From contig NZ_BAGX02000021.1 of the NCBI RefSeq assembly GCF_000320505.1, positions 25,701 to 89,700 of the forward strand: DNA of 64,000 nucleotides, given 5' to 3'. The notes below the pieces were generated by a model that made no database searches, was not told the origin of the DNA, and saw only the letters and a program-made list of their open reading frames with translations. Both the position numbers and the translations under genes were made by a program. Each line of letters begins with the position of its first letter. Within the stretch, counting starts at the first letter, position 1. Shown here one piece after another: positions 60,035 to 64,000 of this stretch. The stretch is from Methanobrevibacter boviskoreani JH1. GTDB lineage: Archaea; Methanobacteriota; Methanobacteria; Methanobacteriales; Methanobacteriaceae.

Positions 60035-61222
60035 ATGTTACAAATTGCGGTAACAGGAAAACCAAATGTAGGAAAATCATCATTCTTTAATTCAGCTACA
60101 GCCTCAAAGGTTGAAATGGCAAACTATCCATTTACAACCATTGATGCAAACATAGCTATCGGACATGTAATCTCTAAATGTCCTTGTAAGGAACTTGGTG
60201 TAACATGTAACCCTAGAAATTCAGATTGTAAAGACGGTAAAAGAATCATACCAGTTGAACTCATCGATGTTGCAGGTCTAGTACCTGGAGCACATGAAGG
60301 TAAGGGATTGGGAAATAAATTCCTGGATGACCTAATGCAGGCAAAGGTCCTAATCCATGTGATTGACGCTTCAGGTTCAACCGATGCAGAGGGAAATCCG
60401 GTCGAGGCTGGTTCACATGACCCGTTAGATGACTTGGACTTTATGGAAACCGAGATTGTCATGTGGTTATATGGAATTCTAAGTAGAAACTGGGTAAGGC
60501 TTACACGTAAAATCGGTGCAGAACATTTGGATGTTGCAAAGGTAATCTATGAACAATTATCTGGTACAGGAATTACTGTCGAGGATGTAATCGAGGCAAA
60601 AAGAAAGGTTGAACCAGATTACACTAAATGGGAAAAGGAGGATTTAATAGAGCTTACAAGAAATATATTACATCTTTCAAAACCTATGATTATCGTTGCA
60701 AACAAGGCGGATTTACCTACTGCATCCGAGAACATTAAGAGACTTCAGGAAAAATATCCATATGTGATTCCATGTTCTGCTGAATCAGAGCTTGCACTTG
60801 TAAGGGCTGCAGAATCAGGACTCATTAGTTACACCTCAGGTGACTCCTCATTTGAGATATTGGAAGAGGATAAATTGAGCAAAAACCAGAAATTAGCTCT
60901 TGACTATATTCAAACCAATATCCTGGATGTATATGGTAGTACTGGTATTCAGAAAGCACTTAATACAGCAATATTTGACCTATTGGATATGATAGCTGTC
61001 TATCCTGTACAGGATGAACATAAATACTCAGATCAGAAGGGTAATGTATTGCCTGATGCTATATTAATCAAGAAGGGTTCCACTCCACATCAGCTTGCAT
61101 ATGTTATCCACACAGACATTGGTGATAAGTTCCTATATGCAATAGACGCACGTAAGAACATGAGAATCTCAAGTGACTATGAACTTGAGGATGGGGATAT
61201 TATCAGTATTGTAACTACCTAG
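60035..61222 (+). CDS. Obg/YchF-type translation-associated GTPase with TGS domain
   Basis: 395 residues from the ATG at 60035, preceded by AGTGATA. The G1 loop GKPNVGKSS is at residues 8-16, G3 is [14 protein letters not shown], and G4 is VANKADLP. A long helical insertion follows G3 and a C-terminal TGS domain ([20 protein letters not shown]) closes the protein. Archaeal members are about this length and bind ribosomes or tRNA. A cysteine-rich loop ([17 protein letters not shown]) after the switch region is a typical archaeal feature. Housekeeping role assumed. Confidence 0.88.
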   Translation: MLQIAVTGKPNVGKSSFFNSATASKVEMANYPFTTIDANIAIGHVISKCPCKELGVTCNPRNSDCKDGKRIIPVELIDVAGLVPGAHEGKGLGNKFLDDLMQAKVLIHVIDASGSTDAEGNPVEAGSHDPLDDLDFMETEIVMWLYGILSRNWVRLTRKIGAEHLDVAKVIYEQLSGTGITVEDVIEAKRKVEPDYTKWEKEDLIELTRNILHLSKPMIIVANKADLPTASENIKRLQEKYPYVIPCSAESELALVRAAESGLISYTSGDSSFEILEEDKLSKNQKLALDYIQTNILDVYGSTGIQKALNTAIFDLLDMIAVYPVQDEHKYSDQKGNVLPDAILIKKGSTPHQLAYVIHTDIGDKFLYAIDARKNMRISSDYELEDGDIISIVTT

Positions 61223-61582
61223 TTTCAATACTCTAAATCCAATTTTTTTTTGTTCGAGCTTTTGTTGAATTGATTTTAAGATTTATTTAACTAATCAACT
61301 TATTTTTTCATATTAAACATTTCTGGATAATGTTTTAAGCTATTTAACCATCTATAAACCATTCCATTTCAGCGGATTTTACACTTGAAACCTACCTCTA
61401 GAAACTTTTCTTTATATGAAACTCAACTCTTAAAACTTATAAATAAAATTAATCTTAAATATATCCTTAATTAAAAGTCTTTAATATGGAATCTCTTTTT
61501 AAACCAGATTATTTAAAAAACTGAAGATTCAACATATTGAAATTATTACTATATTTAAAAAAATTATTGAAAAGGTGAAAGA
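61223..61582. other. AT-rich intergenic region before cfbD
   Basis: No gene is visible. A T run directly after the GTPase gene (AATTTTTTTTTGTTC, 61241-61255) is a likely terminator. The cfbD promoter is in the right half. Confidence 0.4.
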
Positions 61583-62671
61583 ATGCATCCACGTCCAAGT
61601 CCTATAGCTGCGGCATTATACACATTAAGAGATATGAATGTCGATGTAATTGTAATGCATGGTCCGAAAGGTTGTTGTTTTAGAACAAGCAGACTTCTTG
61701 AAAGTGATGGAGTAAGGGTCTTAACGACCGGTATGAGTGAAAACGATTTTATATTAGGTGCAGGTGAGAAACTAGAAGACACCCTAAACAAGGCATATGA
61801 GATGTTCCATCCGAAACTCATGGGGATTGTCGGAACATGTGCAAGTATGATTATTGGTGAGGACCTAGAAGGTGCAGCGGAAAATGCAGATCTGGACTGC
61901 ACAATCATACCTGTCGAGGTACATGCAGGTTTGGGAGAAGGAGACAATACAGAGGGGGCTATATTAGTCCTAAAACGTGCTGCAGAATATGGTGTCATAC
62001 CTGAGGAGGAGGCAGCAAGACAGATTGAAATGTTAAGGCAGGCAACCGAGGTAGAGAAAACAAGGGGAATGGCCCAGGGCAAATATATAAAACCTAACTT
62101 TGGGGACAACAAGGAAAAGATTGGAAATATCATTGTGGACTCCATAAGGGAAGGTAGAAAGGTGGCATTTGTCTTAAATGTTAAGAAAGAAACATCATAT
62201 CTGTTTGCTGACATTCTAAACTTTGATTATAGAAAGATCAATCCCGATAATAAGCCACTGTTTATCGGAAACCTCGATGAGAACATTGGCCTTCCCAGAA
62301 TCAGGTCCCATGCCGTAAATGTTAAGGCTAACCTTAAGGAAGAATCCAATGTGGAGTTTGATTATATAACAGGTGGTCTTGATGAATATCCCATAACCGC
62401 CAACAAGGCAGAGGAGATTTTAAAGGAATATGATCCGGACTTAACCGTTGTGGTAGGTGTTCCACATGCACTTAAGATAGAGAATGTTCCAGGTGAATCC
62501 ATTGCAGTTACAGATGGTCCAAGACTTGTGGAGGCCTTAAGGGAGGATGGCTATGACCATGTTGTAGCGGAACTCGATGCCCATTCAAAAACACTTGGTG
62601 TGGATTCGATTGTTGATTCCGACTTTGGAATGATGATAAGATCTATTATAGATTGGCAGAATGAGGATTAA
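61583..62671 (+). CDS. cfbD: CfbD, NifD-like subunit of Ni-sirohydrochlorin a,c-diamide reductive cyclase
   Basis: 362 residues related to nitrogenase component 1 but shorter, as expected for CfbD. Conserved cysteines for an Fe-S cluster are seen in [14 protein letters not shown] and [14 protein letters not shown]. With the NifH-like CfbC, CfbD performs the multi-electron reduction and gamma-lactam ring closure that turns Ni-sirohydrochlorin a,c-diamide into seco-F430-acid, the substrate of CfbE (at 1.1 kb). The ATG follows AAGGTGAAAGA. CfbC is not in the window. Confidence 0.88.
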   Translation: MHPRPSPIAAALYTLRDMNVDVIVMHGPKGCCFRTSRLLESDGVRVLTTGMSENDFILGAGEKLEDTLNKAYEMFHPKLMGIVGTCASMIIGEDLEGAAENADLDCTIIPVEVHAGLGEGDNTEGAILVLKRAAEYGVIPEEEAARQIEMLRQATEVEKTRGMAQGKYIKPNFGDNKEKIGNIIVDSIREGRKVAFVLNVKKETSYLFADILNFDYRKINPDNKPLFIGNLDENIGLPRIRSHAVNVKANLKEESNVEFDYITGGLDEYPITANKAEEILKEYDPDLTVVVGVPHALKIENVPGESIAVTDGPRLVEALREDGYDHVVAELDAHSKTLGVDSIVDSDFGMMIRSIIDWQNED

Positions 62672-63097
62672 AGCTTTTTATATAGATTCATCTATGGATT
62701 ATTTTTTAGCTGTTTTCCCTATTTGTTCCCTATAAAAATTTACCTGATTTTTTTCCATTTACTAATTTTTTTAACAAATTCTAATTTTACTTGATACGAA
62801 CAGGGTAATATTTTAAATGGTAATCTGTTTCTAATTAAATTGAATGTTTTTTTAGTAAGTTTTTTAATCTATTTTAAATAAAATATTATTAAGGTTTAAA
62901 ATTTAGGGATAATTATTGGTCTATATCTTTCGGGATATTTTGTTGATTAATACAATTAAGGATTAAGTAATTTCACTTTGAATGATCCATTTTTAAATAT
63001 GGCTGTGCTTTAAAGGATTCATTTTTAAAAACTATTGTGTTAATGGACTGTTTGTGGTTGAGAATAGTTATTCTGTATTATTATGGCTGTGGAGAAA
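62672..63097. other. AT-rich intergenic region before hisH
   Basis: No gene is visible. Upstream part: T-rich terminator-like sequence after cfbD. ATG 63083 lies within this stretch but is followed by GTGGAG, the likely ribosome binding site of the ATG at 63098. Confidence 0.4.
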
Positions 63098-63694
63098 ATG
63101 ATTACAATTATTGATTATAAAAGTGGAAATCTTAGAAGTATATCAAATGGTTTTAAAAAGATCGGGGTGGATGTTGAGATTACAGATGATCCTGAGAAAA
63201 TAGCCGATGCCGAATATTTGGTGCTTCCAGGTGTAGGCTCCTTTGGTTCAGCGATGGGAAATATCGAACCTTTCAGGGATGTAATTCACGAACATATTAA
63301 TGATGGAAAACCATTTTTAGGTATCTGTCTAGGTCTTCAGGTACTTCTTTCAACCAGTGATGAGACACCTGATGTTAAGGGTTTAGGTGTGTTTCCAGGT
63401 CATGTGAAGATATTGCCTCCAGGTCGTAAAATACCTCACATGGGATGGAACAAATTGAATCTTGTTAAACCATGTCCAATACTTGAGGGCATGGATGGTA
63501 AATATTTCTACTTTGTACACTCCTATTATGTTGAACCTGATGATAGGGATGTGATTGTTGGAACCTGTGACTATGGTTTTGATTTAACTGCAGCGTTATG
63601 GCGTGATAATGTATATGCAACACAGTTCCATCCAGAAAAAAGTGGGGTACATGGTCTTAAAATACTTAAAAACTTTGTAAACCTTAAGGATTAG
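63098..63694 (+). CDS. hisH: Imidazole glycerol phosphate synthase glutaminase subunit HisH
   Basis: 198 residues of the class I glutamine amidotransferase fold. The nucleophile Cys lies in FLGICLGLQ and the His-Glu pair in TQFHPEKSG. HisH supplies ammonia to HisF to form imidazole glycerol phosphate and AICAR in histidine synthesis. The ATG at 63098 (MITIIDYKSGNL) is preferred over 63083 because GTGGAG sits between them and the family begins at this residue. The gene stands apart from other his genes here. Confidence 0.9.
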   Translation: MITIIDYKSGNLRSISNGFKKIGVDVEITDDPEKIADAEYLVLPGVGSFGSAMGNIEPFRDVIHEHINDGKPFLGICLGLQVLLSTSDETPDVKGLGVFPGHVKILPPGRKIPHMGWNKLNLVKPCPILEGMDGKYFYFVHSYYVEPDDRDVIVGTCDYGFDLTAALWRDNVYATQFHPEKSGVHGLKILKNFVNLKD

Positions 63695-64000
63695 GTTTAC
63701 CTTCCATTTTTATAGAAGCTGTTTTCAATTATTCTAATTGAAAATTCTATTTTATTTTTGCCTATTTTAGAATTATTCTAAATTGATTCATTGATATTTT
63801 TATGGATTTTTATAATTTTAGGAATAATTTTCATGTTTTTTGATTCAATTAATATTTCCTTATAGATTTTTATAATTTTAAAAACAATCTTTATGATTTA
63901 TATTTTATATTGTTTTAAAAAAATCATAAAAGGTCGTCAATAACTATTTCTTTTGAATTCAGATTATTTTCTAAATCATGAATTTTTTTTATAGTTATAT
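63695..64000. other. AT-rich end of the window
   Basis: No gene is visible in the last 306 bases. An imperfect direct repeat (AATTnATTCATTGATATTTTTATGGATTTTTATAATTTTA-like, near 63781-63820 and again near 63842-63882) follows hisH. Confidence 0.35.

Overview
The window is AT-rich archaeal DNA from a methanogen. Two genes of coenzyme F430 synthesis (cfbE, cfbD), an archaeal aconitase-X subunit, a Hef helicase/nuclease, an archaeal-type LeuRS and TrmI point to Euryarchaeota. The adhesin-like surface proteins, zinc-ribbon/TM2 proteins and very low GC suggest Methanobacteriales, most likely Methanobrevibacter. That genus call is an inference from gene content; no 16S or tRNA gene was seen.

Layout. 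1-2.6 kb: 3' part of the aconitase-X large subunit, then cfbE. 3-8.4 kb: a flavin reductase, then small membrane/zinc-ribbon genes (two intact TM2 proteins, one decayed TM2 copy, an SPFH protein). 8.6-17.6 kb: a secreted transglutaminase-like protein, hef, trmI, and an ABC transporter operon behind a DtxR-type palindrome. 17.6-43.9 kb is a defence island: a nuclease-helicase (DUF2075) with a MazG-like partner, a decayed mrr gene, a complete type I-B cas operon (cas6-cas8b-cas7-cas5-cas3-cas4-cas1-cas2), a stray CRISPR repeat fused to a phage-protease fragment, three unknown small genes, a CRISPR array of about 146 repeats, and a second cas1-cas2 pair beside a tiny array with a different repeat. 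44.8-64 kb: housekeeping genes (leuS, nadE, DUF2115, an ArsA/Get3 ATPase, cbiE, a phosphodiesterase-like membrane protein, a metallophosphoesterase, an Obg-like GTPase, cfbD, hisH), plus a frameshifted giant surface protein whose promoter carries two more DtxR-type palindromes.

How it works together. The cas operon and the large array are both read on the minus strand, with the array leader at the high-coordinate end. The spacers record repeated sampling of related viruses: one near-identical pair differs only in the expected seed, one pair overlaps by 19 nt, and one adjacent pair differs by a single base. The second cas2 gene carries an exact 30-bp direct duplication flanking 37 bp of unrelated sequence. 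These are the repeat and spacer dimensions of the type I-B array, so this looks like an off-target spacer integration by the adaptation machinery into a cas gene, and it replaced the Cas2 C-terminus. The cfb genes, cbiE, hisH and nadE are separate biosynthetic genes spread around the island. Three identical or nearly identical TTTAGGTATACCTAAA palindromes suggest that a metal-responsive repressor controls both the ABC exporter and the thioester adhesin.
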